The position numbers and the translations under genes were made by a program. The notes under the pieces were generated by a model. The model was not told the DNA's origin, ran no database searches, and saw only the letters and a list, made by a program, of their open reading frames with translations. Below, piece by piece: positions 9,213-16,995 of a stretch of DNA of 46,235 nucleotides (position 1 is the first letter of the stretch; the number at the start of each line of letters is the position of its first letter). This DNA is from Phormidesmis priestleyi Ana. GTDB taxonomy: Bacteria > Cyanobacteriota > Cyanobacteriia > Phormidesmidales > Phormidesmidaceae. Where the stretch lies: the NCBI GenBank assembly GCA_001314865.1, contig LJZR01000033.1, positions 1 through 46,235 on the forward strand, written 5' to 3'.

Positions 9213-11876
9213 TCAGCCGAGCTGGTTCAGGTCTTTAATGAGCAAAAGCAGTTCTGTAGGGTAGCTGTGCTCACTGCTGAGGTTGCGATAATGCAGACGG
9301 TCTAGCTCGTCGGGAATATCACAGTCTTGAATGAGTACGGGCAGGATAGTTGTTTCAGCCATTCTGGCCATTTCTAGTTCCCATTCCACATATTTAGACG
9401 CTACGGCTTTGGGCGTTAGCAGCAATACAACCGCCTTAACCTGACGCAGCGCAGTTCGCAATTGTACTTTCCACTCTTGGCCGCCCTGCATGTTTTCAAT
9501 ATCTCGCCATACAGCAAATCCGGCTGATGTCATTTCTTGGCGGAGTCTTTCGGCGGCTGGGTTGCCATCTTCACGGGCATAAGAGATGAAGATATCTAGC
9601 GAGGACTGTAGCGAGGATGGGGCGGGCGTGAGGGGCGCGGGGGCATTGATTTGTGTCTCAATTTTGTCGCGTCCGATTTTGTCGCCTGCTATATTGTCGC
9701 CTTGGCCAAATTGGTTGATGGTGGTAGACATATCGGTTGTTTGTTCTTGGTATTGTTGGGCGGGAAAGTTGACGGCAATTTCAACTTTGTTGGAGAAGGG
9801 AGAATTTTGAGGTGCTGGTGCTTTGTAAGGTGATTGGTGAGTTGACGCAAAAGCGATAGAGGCGTCTGAGTGGTCGGACGAGCGGTCGGGCGAGCGGTTG
9901 GGTGAGCGGTCGGGTGAACGGTCAAAAGAGGGTTCTATGACATCATCAATGAGATGACGGACATTGACCATTTCAAAGCTTTTCTGGCACTGAACTTCAA
10001 GGTTTCGTTTGGAGAGGGATTTTTGGAGAACGGGGTAGGCGAACTGATATGGGGTTTGGCTGGGTTTGCATTCGGGGCAGTTGCAAGGGATGCGGGTTTC
10101 GTAGTTGAGGTTGTTGAAGGAGCTATGAATTCTTTCGAGTTCGTGGCCGATGATGGAGAGAAGGCGTTTTTTGTCGGTGCCGCAGATGCGGATGCGAATG
10201 TGGGCGGCTTCGTAGCGCACATCTTCGATGACTTCGGCACGGGCGCTGCCGATGGAGAGGACGACGCCATGCTTCCATACCAGAATTTGGTTTTCGATGT
10301 AGCGATGGAGGGCCACAATGAAGCGAGGAAAGATGTTTTTGGGTTTGAAGGGATAGTAGTAGGAGAGAATGAGATTGTCTTGCTCGTCCCAGCGGTATTG
10401 ATGTTCTTGCGGTAGGTTGGCTTCTAGCAGGTGGGGCGCAATGTAGTGTTGTTTGCGCCCGATGATCTCGTAGGCGACTTCAAATTCTTGCATGAGGGCG
10501 AGCAGTTCGCCTCGCACATCGGCATATTGGTGGTCGCTCCAAATTTCTTGTAGATCTGCCTGGTTAAAGCGTCCGCAGTTTTTTCGCACTTTGGGGGTGT
10601 CGAGTACTTTGTAAACGGCGTCGGTGCTCCAGGCGGGGGTCAGAAAGATGGTTTTGGCGAGCTGATCGATGTCTTGAAAGTGGAGAAATACGCCGAGCTG
10701 ATGTAAAAAGCGGCTGAGGCGATCTTGTTCGTTGCGGGTGGGGATGCCTTGGGCTGTGCAGATTTGGCGGTAGTCTTGAATGGAGATGTAGTGGTCGCTG
10801 CCGAGGGCTTGGTTTTCTAAGACGCTGCGGACTTGTGCCCAGGTTTTGGGGAGTGGGTCGCCCACGTGAGGGAGGTTGCTGATGTATTGTTCGAGTGTGG
10901 TTTTGACGGTTTCGAGGTTGCGCTTGCTGGCAAAGTTGGTTTCAAGGCTGTCTTTGAGGTTTTTGAACTGGCCGCGTAGCTGCATGTCGGGCACGGAGCA
11001 GGGGCGGTCTTGTTTTTCGTTTTTAATGAGTAGGACGGGGCTGTCGCCACCGTGGAGCTGAATGGCATTTAGCCAAAAGTAAAAGTCGGTGTTTTCCTTG
11101 CGAGAGTCGGCGACAAGGGCGTAGACGGCGCGTTCGCTGAGGAAGAATTGATGGGTCGCGTGGTAGATTTCTTGGCCGCCGAAGTCCCAGATGTTGACTT
11201 TGCAGCGGTGCCCGCTAGGATGGTCGAACTCGTAGGGGATGACTTCAATGCCTTCGGTGGATTTTTCGTCTTTGTTGAGTTCGTAGTTTGGATCAATCAG
11301 TTTTTTGGCGAGGGTGGTTTTGCCTGCGCCGCCTTCGCCGACGATGATGAGTTTGGCTTCGTAAAGCGGTGTGTCTGATTTTTCTTGAAAGTAGTAGTTA
11401 ATGACATCGGCGGCAGGTGCAGGTTTGTTGTATCGATGCTTGCCGCCGAGCACTTCGGGGGGAATGGGCAATCGATTTGCTCGTAGATCTAATGTTTTGA
11501 GCGTGAATAATTTTTGCACCCAGTCAGGGAGGGAGGAGATCTTGTTATTCCATAGGTCGAGCGATGCCAATCTGGAGAGCTGTCCGACGCTTTCGGGCAA
11601 GCTGCTCAGTTGGTTGTTACTGAGGGAGAGCGATGTCAAGCTGGAGAGCTGTCCGACGCTTTCGGGCAAGCTGCCCAGTTGGTTGTTACTGAGGGAGAGC
11701 GATGTCAAGCTGGAGAGCTGGCCGACGCTTTCGGGCAAGGTGCTCAGTTGGTTGTTACTGAGGTCGAGCGATGTCAAACTGGAGAGCTGTCCGACGCTTT
11801 CAGGCAAGCTGCTCAGTTGGTTGTTACTGAGGTAGAGCGATGTCAAGCTGGTGAGCTGGCCGACGCTTTCGGGCAA
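9213..11876 (-). CDS. ROCO-TIR protein, downstream piece: LRR-Roc-COR-linker-TIR (frameshifted from 11882-12757)
   Basis: An 887-codon open frame whose apparent TTG start lies in the middle of an LRR, so it is a continuation of the piece ending at 11882 and not an independent gene. Order of domains: six 23-residue LRRs (1-145); Roc GTPase (about 172-340) with P-loop GEGGAGKT (180-187), switch DFGGQE (231-236) and a degenerate G4 (IKNEKQD, 284-290); COR region (about 350-590); CNCPEC cysteine cluster (598-603), possibly metal-binding; RSPDRSPN-type linker (652-668); GQGDNIAGDKIGRDKI motif (725-739); C-terminal TIR domain (760-865) starting DIFISYARED, with a candidate NADase Glu in SKYVEWELEMA (E833). 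TIR-ROCO architecture suggests signalling or defence, by family inference only. Confidence 0.85.
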   Translation of the reverse strand: MPESVGQLTSLTSLYLSNNQLSSLPESVGQLSSLTSLDLSNNQLSTLPESVGQLSSLTSLSLSNNQLGSLPESVGQLSSLTSLSLSNNQLSSLPESVGQLSRLASLDLWNNKISSLPDWVQKLFTLKTLDLRANRLPIPPEVLGGKHRYNKPAPAADVINYYFQEKSDTPLYEAKLIIVGEGGAGKTTLAKKLIDPNYELNKDEKSTEGIEVIPYEFDHPSGHRCKVNIWDFGGQEIYHATHQFFLSERAVYALVADSRKENTDFYFWLNAIQLHGGDSPVLLIKNEKQDRPCSVPDMQLRGQFKNLKDSLETNFASKRNLETVKTTLEQYISNLPHVGDPLPKTWAQVRSVLENQALGSDHYISIQDYRQICTAQGIPTRNEQDRLSRFLHQLGVFLHFQDIDQLAKTIFLTPAWSTDAVYKVLDTPKVRKNCGRFNQADLQEIWSDHQYADVRGELLALMQEFEVAYEIIGRKQHYIAPHLLEANLPQEHQYRWDEQDNLILSYYYPFKPKNIFPRFIVALHRYIENQILVWKHGVVLSIGSARAEVIEDVRYEAAHIRIRICGTDKKRLLSIIGHELERIHSSFNNLNYETRIPCNCPECKPSQTPYQFAYPVLQKSLSKRNLEVQCQKSFEMVNVRHLIDDVIEPSFDRSPDRSPNRSPDRSSDHSDASIAFASTHQSPYKAPAPQNSPFSNKVEIAVNFPAQQYQEQTTDMSTTINQFGQGDNIAGDKIGRDKIETQINAPAPLTPAPSSLQSSLDIFISYAREDGNPAAERLRQEMTSAGFAVWRDIENMQGGQEWKVQLRTALRQVKAVVLLLTPKAVASKYVEWELEMARMAETTILPVLIQDCDIPDELDRLHYRNLSSEHSYPTELLLLIKDLNQLG

Positions 11877-12475
11877 GCTGCTCAGTTGGGGTTGTAACGG
11901 AGGTAGAGCGATGTCAAGCTGGTGAGCTGTCCGACGATATCGGGCAAGGTGCTCAGTTGGTTGTTACTGAGGTCGAGCGATGTCAAGCTGGTGAGCTGGC
12001 CGATGCTTTCGGGCAAGCTGCTCAGTTGGTTGTTCCATAGGTTGAGCGATGTCAAGTTGGAGAGCTGGCCGACGATGTCGGACAAGGTGCTCAGTTGGTT
12101 GTCACTGAGGTAGAGTGATCGCAAGTTGGAGAACTGTCCGACGCTTTCGGGCAAGCTGCTCAGTTGGTTGGAGCTGAGGTAGAGCGATCGTAAGTTGGAG
12201 AACTGTCCGACGCTTTCGGGCAAGGTGCTCAGTTGGTTGGAACTGAGGTTGAGCGATCGCAAGTTGGAGAGCTGTCCGACACTTTCGGGCAAGCTGCTCA
12301 GTTGGTTTTTACGGAGGTAAAGCGATCGCAAGTTGGAGAGCTGTCCGACGCTTTCGGGCAAGCTGCTCAGTTGGTTTTTACGGAGGTAGAGCGATCGCAA
12401 GTTGGAGAGCTGTCCGACGACATCGGGCAAGGTGCTCAGTTGGTTGTAACTGAGGTTGAGCGATCGCAACTTCCC
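11560..12475. repeat. 69-bp near-identical tandem repeat array encoding LRRs
   Basis: About thirteen consecutive 69-bp units (23 codons each), many differing by only a few bases. Neighbouring copies share the core CAGTTGGTTGTTACTGAGG almost exactly. LRRs normally diverge at DNA level, so this uniformity indicates recent expansion or gene conversion. The 2-nt frameshift lies inside this array, at about 11889. Confidence 0.9.
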
Positions 12476-12757
12476 TAAACTGCCAACGACTTCTGGCAGT
12501 TCGGTAAACTGATTGTAGGGAAGAAAAAGCGATCTCAATTCCGTCAACGCTGCTAGTTCATCCGGCAGCGTCTTCAAACGATTACCAAGCGGTTCGCTAT
12601 TTTCCTTATCCCAGCGCCCCAACACCAACGTCTTCAAATTCGTCAGCTTCTTAATCTCCGGCGGCAGTACCTCTAGCCCCTGCCCAGACAAATCCAGGGT
12701 TGGCCGCCCATCAGCCGCCGCCTCATCAATCAGCCTAAGCAATTCGTCTTGAGTCAC
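11882..12757 (-). CDS. ROCO-TIR protein, upstream LRR piece (frameshifted)
   Basis: A 291-codon frame with GTG start at 12757. It opens with a short helical cap (TQDELLRLIDEAAADGRPTLDLSGQGLEVLPPEI) typical of the N-terminus of cyanobacterial LRR-ROCO proteins, then about eleven LRRs of consensus LxxLxSLxLxxNQLSxLPExVGQ. It ends in the middle of an LRR: where the repeat should read NQLSSLPES the sequence reads NPN and stop. Comparing DNA repeats, two extra bases (GG at about 11889-11890 on the plus strand) cause this. Removing them joins both pieces into about 1180 residues with about 18 LRRs. Either a sequencing error, a recent mutation, or a switchable state would fit. Confidence 0.85.
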   Translation of the reverse strand: MTQDELLRLIDEAAADGRPTLDLSGQGLEVLPPEIKKLTNLKTLVLGRWDKENSEPLGNRLKTLPDELAALTELRSLFLPYNQFTELPEVVGSLGKLRSLNLSYNQLSTLPDVVGQLSNLRSLYLRKNQLSSLPESVGQLSNLRSLYLRKNQLSSLPESVGQLSNLRSLNLSSNQLSTLPESVGQFSNLRSLYLSSNQLSSLPESVGQFSNLRSLYLSDNQLSTLSDIVGQLSNLTSLNLWNNQLSSLPESIGQLTSLTSLDLSNNQLSTLPDIVGQLTSLTSLYLRYNPN

Positions 12758-12976
12758 CGCATTTTGCCATCATCATTGCCGATAGCATACCGCAGCCAAC
12801 CCCCGCTAAAGCTCAGCGGCATAGGGAAGCCCAAAACGCGCGAGGCAGTTTAGCCTCAGAGCCCCCCAGGGTAGGCCAAGGACACAGCATTATTGAGCCC
12901 ATCTGTCAGTCGTTTATTTAATTGTGATTCCGCAACATCTCGCCTACAGTCTAGTTTTAGGTTTTGGGTAATAAAT

Positions 12977-14212
12977 ATGACCTTGGATGCAGAAGAGAGT
13001 TTGCAGGCCCAGATATCGGCCCCTTACACCACACTATCGCCCGATCAGCGCAAGCATCGACTGCAAGAACTCGCAACTGTCTTTTTTAAGCTTGGGACAG
13101 TCGCCTTTGGCGGGCCTGCTGCCCATGTCGCCATGATGGACGATGAAGTCGTCAAACGGCGACAATGGATGAGCCGCGAGAACCTGCTGGACTTAATCGG
13201 CGTAACCAACCTGCTACCAGGGCCAAACTCTACCGAGCTGGCAATTCACATCGGCTACGAAAGAGCCGGATGGGCAGGGCTATTTGTAGCAGGCAGTAGC
13301 TTTATTTTTCCCGCGATGGTGCTGGTGTGGATATTGGCCGTACTATACGGACGCTACCAAAGCGTGCCGCAAGTGGAATGGCTGCTGTACGGAATTAAGC
13401 CAGTCGTGGCAGTGGTCGTGATTCAGGCGCTGTGGAAGCTGGGAAAAAAAGCGGCTAAAGATACTCCAACCATTGTGGCCGGAATTTTAGCGATCGCCGC
13501 CTACTTCGCGGGCCTCAACGAAATTTTGATGCTGCTACTCGCTGGCATCGGCGTCATGCTCATCAAAAACCGACAGCAGCTAGGCCCAGGCTCTGGCAAC
13601 TCACGCGCGAACATGATGCTGCTGCCATTTTCAGGGTTGTTGGCCCAAGCAGGCAGCACCACCACAGCAGCGATTTCGGTCGGCTGGGCGAGCGTGTTTT
13701 TGTTCTTCTTAAAAGTGGGCTGCGTATTGTACGGCAGTGGATATGTGCTGCTGGCTTTTTTGCAGCGAGACCTCGTAGAACAAAATCAATGGCTGACCTC
13801 GCAACAGCTGTTAGATGCCGTGGCCATTGGTCAGCTAACACCGGGGCCAGTGTTTACGACCGCGACTTTTGTGGGCTATTTGTTGGCAGGTCATGCCGGG
13901 GCGATCGCTGGCACAGTCGGCATCTTTTTACCGGCCTTTTTGCTCGTGGGCTTGGTGAATCCTTGGGTGCCCAAGCTGCGTCGCTCCCGCTGGGCCAGCG
14001 GCTTTTTAGATGGAGTGAATGCAGCCTCTTTGGGCCTGATGGCTGGGGTAAGCTACACCCTGGGTCGAGCGGCGATTATCGATGTGGCGACAGTGATAAT
14101 GGCGGTATTGAGTGCGATCGCGCTGTTTCACTTTAAGGTAAATTCTGCTTGGCTAGTATTAGCCGGTGGCCTAGTGGGTTTAGGGCTTTACTTGGCAGGC
14201 ATCATAAGCTGA
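12977..14212 (+). CDS. chrA: Chromate-transporter (CHR/ChrA) family membrane protein
   Basis: A two-domain CHR-family transporter. The ATG at 12977 gives 411 residues. The frame extends to a TTG at 12893, but those 28 residues lack family character. Each half contains the family signature: first copy GTVAFGGPAAHVAMM and LIGVTNLLPGPNSTELAIHIGYERAGWAG, second copy KVGCVLYGSGYVLLAFL and QLTPGPVFTTATFVGYLLAG. Ten or more hydrophobic helices are visible. Known members export chromate in antiport or take up sulfate-like anions. Chromate is presumed from the family, not shown here. It diverges from the ROCO gene across 219 bp in which I see no clear elements. Confidence 0.9.
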   Translation: MTLDAEESLQAQISAPYTTLSPDQRKHRLQELATVFFKLGTVAFGGPAAHVAMMDDEVVKRRQWMSRENLLDLIGVTNLLPGPNSTELAIHIGYERAGWAGLFVAGSSFIFPAMVLVWILAVLYGRYQSVPQVEWLLYGIKPVVAVVVIQALWKLGKKAAKDTPTIVAGILAIAAYFAGLNEILMLLLAGIGVMLIKNRQQLGPGSGNSRANMMLLPFSGLLAQAGSTTTAAISVGWASVFLFFLKVGCVLYGSGYVLLAFLQRDLVEQNQWLTSQQLLDAVAIGQLTPGPVFTTATFVGYLLAGHAGAIAGTVGIFLPAFLLVGLVNPWVPKLRRSRWASGFLDGVNAASLGLMAGVSYTLGRAAIIDVATVIMAVLSAIALFHFKVNSAWLVLAGGLVGLGLYLAGIIS

Positions 14213-14228
14213 TGATGATGATGATGAG

Positions 14229-14552
14229 TTAGGGCATCACAAAGCTGCCATCTGCTTGTGCGATCAAAGGCCAAGTTTGTTCAACGGCGTCTAAATTCAA
14301 CTCTCCGTAGAGATGTGGAAAGGTGCCGTGATTAGGCACCTCGTCATAGCGCAACTCAGCTTTCAGCCGGTTTTCATTAACACCTAGCAAAACTAAATCC
14401 GACTGCCCGCGATAAAATCGGTTCGCTGTTTCAACAACCTGCGCTGCGGTAGAGAGATGGATAAATCCTTCGCTACTTAAAGAATGCGCCCGATAAGCGC
14501 CCTGCTGTTGCGCAGCGCTCCAAGCGGCTTGTTCGGTAATGTGAAAGATCAT
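14229..14552 (-). CDS. DUF952 domain protein
   Basis: About 107 residues from the ATG at 14552 (an in-frame TTG at 14579 would add nine). Hallmarks of the family are MIFHITEQAAW at the N-terminus, GAYRAHSLSSEGFIHLSTAAQV near residue 21, LVLLGVNENRLKAELRYDEV near 52, and FPHLYGELNLDAV near 81. DUF952 proteins are small, widespread and of unknown biochemical role; a glutathione-transferase-related role has been suggested in annotations but nothing here proves it. A 14-bp tandem repeat array lies immediately upstream. Confidence 0.82.
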   Translation of the reverse strand: MIFHITEQAAWSAAQQQGAYRAHSLSSEGFIHLSTAAQVVETANRFYRGQSDLVLLGVNENRLKAELRYDEVPNHGTFPHLYGELNLDAVEQTWPLIAQADGSFVMP

Positions 14553-14586
14553 AAGTTGTATAGATGAGTCGGATGACAAGTAAGAA

Positions 14587-14670
14587 CATGCGATTTAGGA
14601 CATGCGATTTAGGACATGCGATTTAGGACATGCGATTTAGGACATGCGATTTAGGACATGCGATCGCCAC
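14587..14670. repeat. 14-bp tandem repeat grading into a HIP1 site
   Basis: Five exact copies of CATGCGATTTAGGA (14587-14656) are followed by CATGCGATCGCC, which carries GCGATCGC. The array lies between the DUF952 gene and the 3' side of the ArsR gene. The shared CATGCGAT core suggests the array grew from, or decayed into, a HIP1 palindrome. Confidence 0.92.
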
Positions 14671-14726
14671 TGCCCAAATTCTTCTCTGTCAGTGTTTCTA
14701 TTGTCAGAGAATTGCCAGATAATTGC

Positions 14727-15134
14727 CTACAGGTTTGGCGTTGCAGCCACAAGTTCTTTAATCTGCTTGCTTTGTTGATTAAGCTGAATAGAGAGCGTTT
14801 CGCAAACAATCTCACAAAGCTGAAAAAAAGAATGATTCGAGATTTCGTAGTAGGCCGCAACGCCGCGTGGTTGCCTTGCGACAATACCCGCTTGGGCTAG
14901 CATTTTTAAATGCTTTGAAACATTGGCCTGGCCAAGGCCTGTTGTCTCAATGATTTCAGTGACGTTGCAAGGGCCTGACTTAAGAGCACAGACAATTTGC
15001 AGGCGGTTAGGTTCGGACAAAACCTTAAAGAAATTAGCAACCATCGCTAACGATTCTGGAGAGAGTTGAGCGACTTTGCAGTCATCTAGGTTGCGAGTGG
15101 TTGGCTTATTTTTGGTGGCGGCTTTTCTTGGCAT
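14727..15134 (-). CDS. ArsR-family transcriptional regulator with cysteines in positions typical of sulfur sensors
   Basis: A 135-residue winged-helix repressor. The HTH core runs FFKVLSEPNRLQIVCALKSG (residues 35-54), then CNVTEIIETTGLGQANVSKHLKMLAQAGIVARQPRG (recognition helix around 66-80). Five cysteines are present: C19, C49, C55, C107 and C111. C49 in helix 2 and C107 or C111 in the last helix match the layout of the dithiol pair in SqrR/BigR-type persulfide sensors, as I recall the family. The next gene upstream on the same strand encodes an exported rhodanese, supporting a sulfur-species role. A metal or arsenite sensor remains possible. Confidence 0.85.
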   Translation of the reverse strand: MPRKAATKNKPTTRNLDDCKVAQLSPESLAMVANFFKVLSEPNRLQIVCALKSGPCNVTEIIETTGLGQANVSKHLKMLAQAGIVARQPRGVAAYYEISNHSFFQLCEIVCETLSIQLNQQSKQIKELVAATPNL

Positions 15135-15239
15135 GAGTCACCCTCGCTCAGGGAGGGAATTAGTTTTCTATATGCTGACTATATTATCATAAAGGAATCT
15201 AAATGTAGGGTAGTATCATTGCTACACCTACTGAGGCCA

Positions 15240-15353
15240 CTGACCTCACCGTCAGACCGTCAGACCTGACCGCCAGACCAGACCGTCAGACCTGACCGCT
15301 AGATCTGACTGACATCACTGTTCGATATCTGTTCGATATCTGTTCGATATCAT
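15240..15353. repeat. Two short degenerate tandem repeats between rhodanese and arsR genes
   Basis: From about 15245 to 15310, variants of ACCGTCAGACCTG repeat about five times. From about 15319 to 15352, TGTTCGATATC (11 bp) repeats three times, running into the rhodanese stop codon. An AT-rich stretch at 15167-15200 just before arsR could hold its promoter or operator, but I cannot define it. Confidence 0.75.
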
Positions 15354-15874
15354 TTTGAAACAACAAGTTTGCCGCCCGAGGCTTTCCACCCTTGAATGCT
15401 CGGCGGAAAACCTTGGACATTATCATAGCCCAGGATTTTCAACGCCATTACACCCATGCCTGTGCGATATCCGGATGAGCAGTAAAGGATGACAGGCTGC
15501 GTTTGAGGAATTTGGCCAAGGTGATGGGTGAGCGATCGCAGGGGAATATTGAGCGCGCCTTCAATATGACCGGCCTTAAATTCATTCGGTTCGCGAACAT
15601 CTATCAGTAGCGCAGCCTTGTTTTGAACAATTTCCTTGAGTCGGTCAACTTGTTTAAGAGTGTAGTAGTCGCTAGGAAGTGAGGTAAGGAATGTTTCTAC
15701 CGCACTAAATGATCTGCTGTTGTCGATGGTGGGGGTAGATGGCTGATTGAGTTGCTGAAGCGATTTTAGGCCCGTTTGGAGAGGCGATGCCACTGCTAAC
15801 GGCATCGGCAATATGCCCAACAGCACACAAGCATAAATCCATCCGATTACCCAAGCGATAAAATGTTTTGTCAT
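15350..15874 (-). CDS. Exported or membrane-anchored rhodanese-domain protein
   Basis: A 174-residue protein with an N-terminal hydrophobic segment (AWVIGWIYACVLLGILPMPLAVA, residues 7-29) that is a signal peptide or anchor. One rhodanese domain follows (about 72-172). The CH2A-like motif LIDVREPNEFKAGHIEGALNIPL is at 90-112. The active-site loop is CSSGYRTG with catalytic Cys132, and the C-terminal NVQGFPPSIQGWKASGGKL is usual for single-domain rhodaneses. It would carry persulfide sulfur in the periplasm or lumen. The downstream ArsR-type regulator may control it in response to sulfide or thiosulfate, which is inference. Confidence 0.87.
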   Translation of the reverse strand: MTKHFIAWVIGWIYACVLLGILPMPLAVASPLQTGLKSLQQLNQPSTPTIDNSRSFSAVETFLTSLPSDYYTLKQVDRLKEIVQNKAALLIDVREPNEFKAGHIEGALNIPLRSLTHHLGQIPQTQPVILYCSSGYRTGMGVMALKILGYDNVQGFPPSIQGWKASGGKLVVSK

Positions 15875-16328
15875 TGCGTTACCGGGGTTGATTCGGTCAT
15901 GAGTAATGTATCACTATCAGCCATGAAACTATCAGCCACTAGCAGAGACCACACAGGTAGAAAAGCGCCCAATTACAAAGAGCGGCGGGCACCCTCCTTA
16001 AACCGCATGTTGAAAGAAAAAGGTAACACAATTCCAGTTAGCTAGAATCAATAAGGACTCAAGGAGCCAAGCCATAAAGAGTGTTGCCTTTAACACTCTA
16101 TAAATACACATATAAATACACAAAATATTAACAATGATTTTCTATATTTATACAACTATTTGGTAATATAACTATATGAAAACATAAATTGTACAAGTTT
16201 CTCCATATTAAGTAGGTAAGTTTATTAAGCGAGCTTAGGTATGCCCTGGTTTGACAAAGTTGGGGGTGCGATCGCTGTTTGGGCTCAAAAGAGTAAATGA
16301 ATTGAGTAAACGTAAGGAAGTATTTACT
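15875..16328. other. AT-rich intergenic region with hairpin
   Basis: A 454-bp stretch between the rhodanese and DUF3122 genes. A 60-codon plus-strand frame (15863-16045) could encode a small basic peptide, most plausibly from the ATG at 15899 or 15923, but I see no family and no convincing ribosome site. An 8-bp perfect hairpin follows at 16078-16099 (AGAGTGTT / AACACTCT). From 16100 to 16240 the sequence is strongly A+T rich and likely contains the promoter of the DUF3122 gene. Confidence 0.5.
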
Positions 16329-16910
16329 ATGTGGCAGAACATACGCCAGCTGATACTTTGGTTTGTGATGGGTGGGCTGGTCTTATTACTATGTCTAATG
16401 GGCCTAGAAACACGCTTTGTCTCACCGGCAAATGCAGCGATTCGCCAGTTAGAAGAAGCCCCTGGCCAAGTGGTCTATCAGTCTCGTCAAACGCTGAAAG
16501 ATCAGCATGGTAGCAGCTGGCAGGCCGTTGCTTTTAAGCGCATTCGATCTGGAGATAGCTCTGGAGATACGGAAGATACGCCTACGTTTTATCTACGGCT
16601 GGTGGGGTTTCCAGGCGTAGCCAATATTGATCGCTCTCGGCCTTTGGTTTTAACCGACTCGCTAGGTACATCGTTTACGGCCAATGACGCATCTGCAAAG
16701 ATTTTCACAGATACCACCTCTCCTGAACCCAATGTCGGTCAATATGATATAGCGCCGATTGTCTCTAATCTCTCCTCTGTTTTGCCCTTAAAGCTCAGTT
16801 TGCCAACCGTTCAGCGCGAACTCACTCAGCTTGATTCCATAGAGCTATTGGTGTCGCCTGCTTTGGTAGAAGAGTGGAAAACGCTTTTTTCCCAAGCGCC
16901 AGCTGTTTAG
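16329..16910 (+). CDS. DUF3122 domain protein, exported
   Basis: About 193 residues from the ATG at 16329, preceded by AAGGAAG at 16314-16320 as ribosome site. The longer frame from 16251 lacks such a site. A hydrophobic segment (LILWFVMGGLVLLLCLMGL) and an A-N-A-A-type cleavage site (VSPANAAIRQ) indicate export. The mature part begins IRQLEEAPGQVVYQSRQTLKDQHGSSWQAVAFKR and contains FYLRLVGFPG, features of the cyanobacterial DUF3122 family. The function is unknown. It stands alone between an AT-rich upstream region and the radical SAM gene 85 bp downstream. Confidence 0.8.
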   Translation: MWQNIRQLILWFVMGGLVLLLCLMGLETRFVSPANAAIRQLEEAPGQVVYQSRQTLKDQHGSSWQAVAFKRIRSGDSSGDTEDTPTFYLRLVGFPGVANIDRSRPLVLTDSLGTSFTANDASAKIFTDTTSPEPNVGQYDIAPIVSNLSSVLPLKLSLPTVQRELTQLDSIELLVSPALVEEWKTLFSQAPAV

Positions 16911-16995
16911 AATCTGGCCCTTTAGAATTTGGGCGTCACAACAGAAGTTCCTTTAGAAATCCCTTTAGAAACCCCTAAAATAGACTTTCCTTGTT

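Noticed and set aside
9954-10415. 153-codon plus-strand frame opposite the COR region
   Set aside because: Phe/Val/Gly-rich antisense composition, no family, and a well-supported gene lies opposite.
11401-11897. Long plus-strand open frames opposite the LRR region
   Set aside because: They are mirror frames produced by the 69-bp repeat; residue patterns are repetitive and the minus strand carries the domain logic.
15863-16045. 60-codon small gene divergent from the rhodanese
   Set aside because: No family, no clear ribosome site and overlap with the rhodanese start; kept only as a remark in the intergenic entry.
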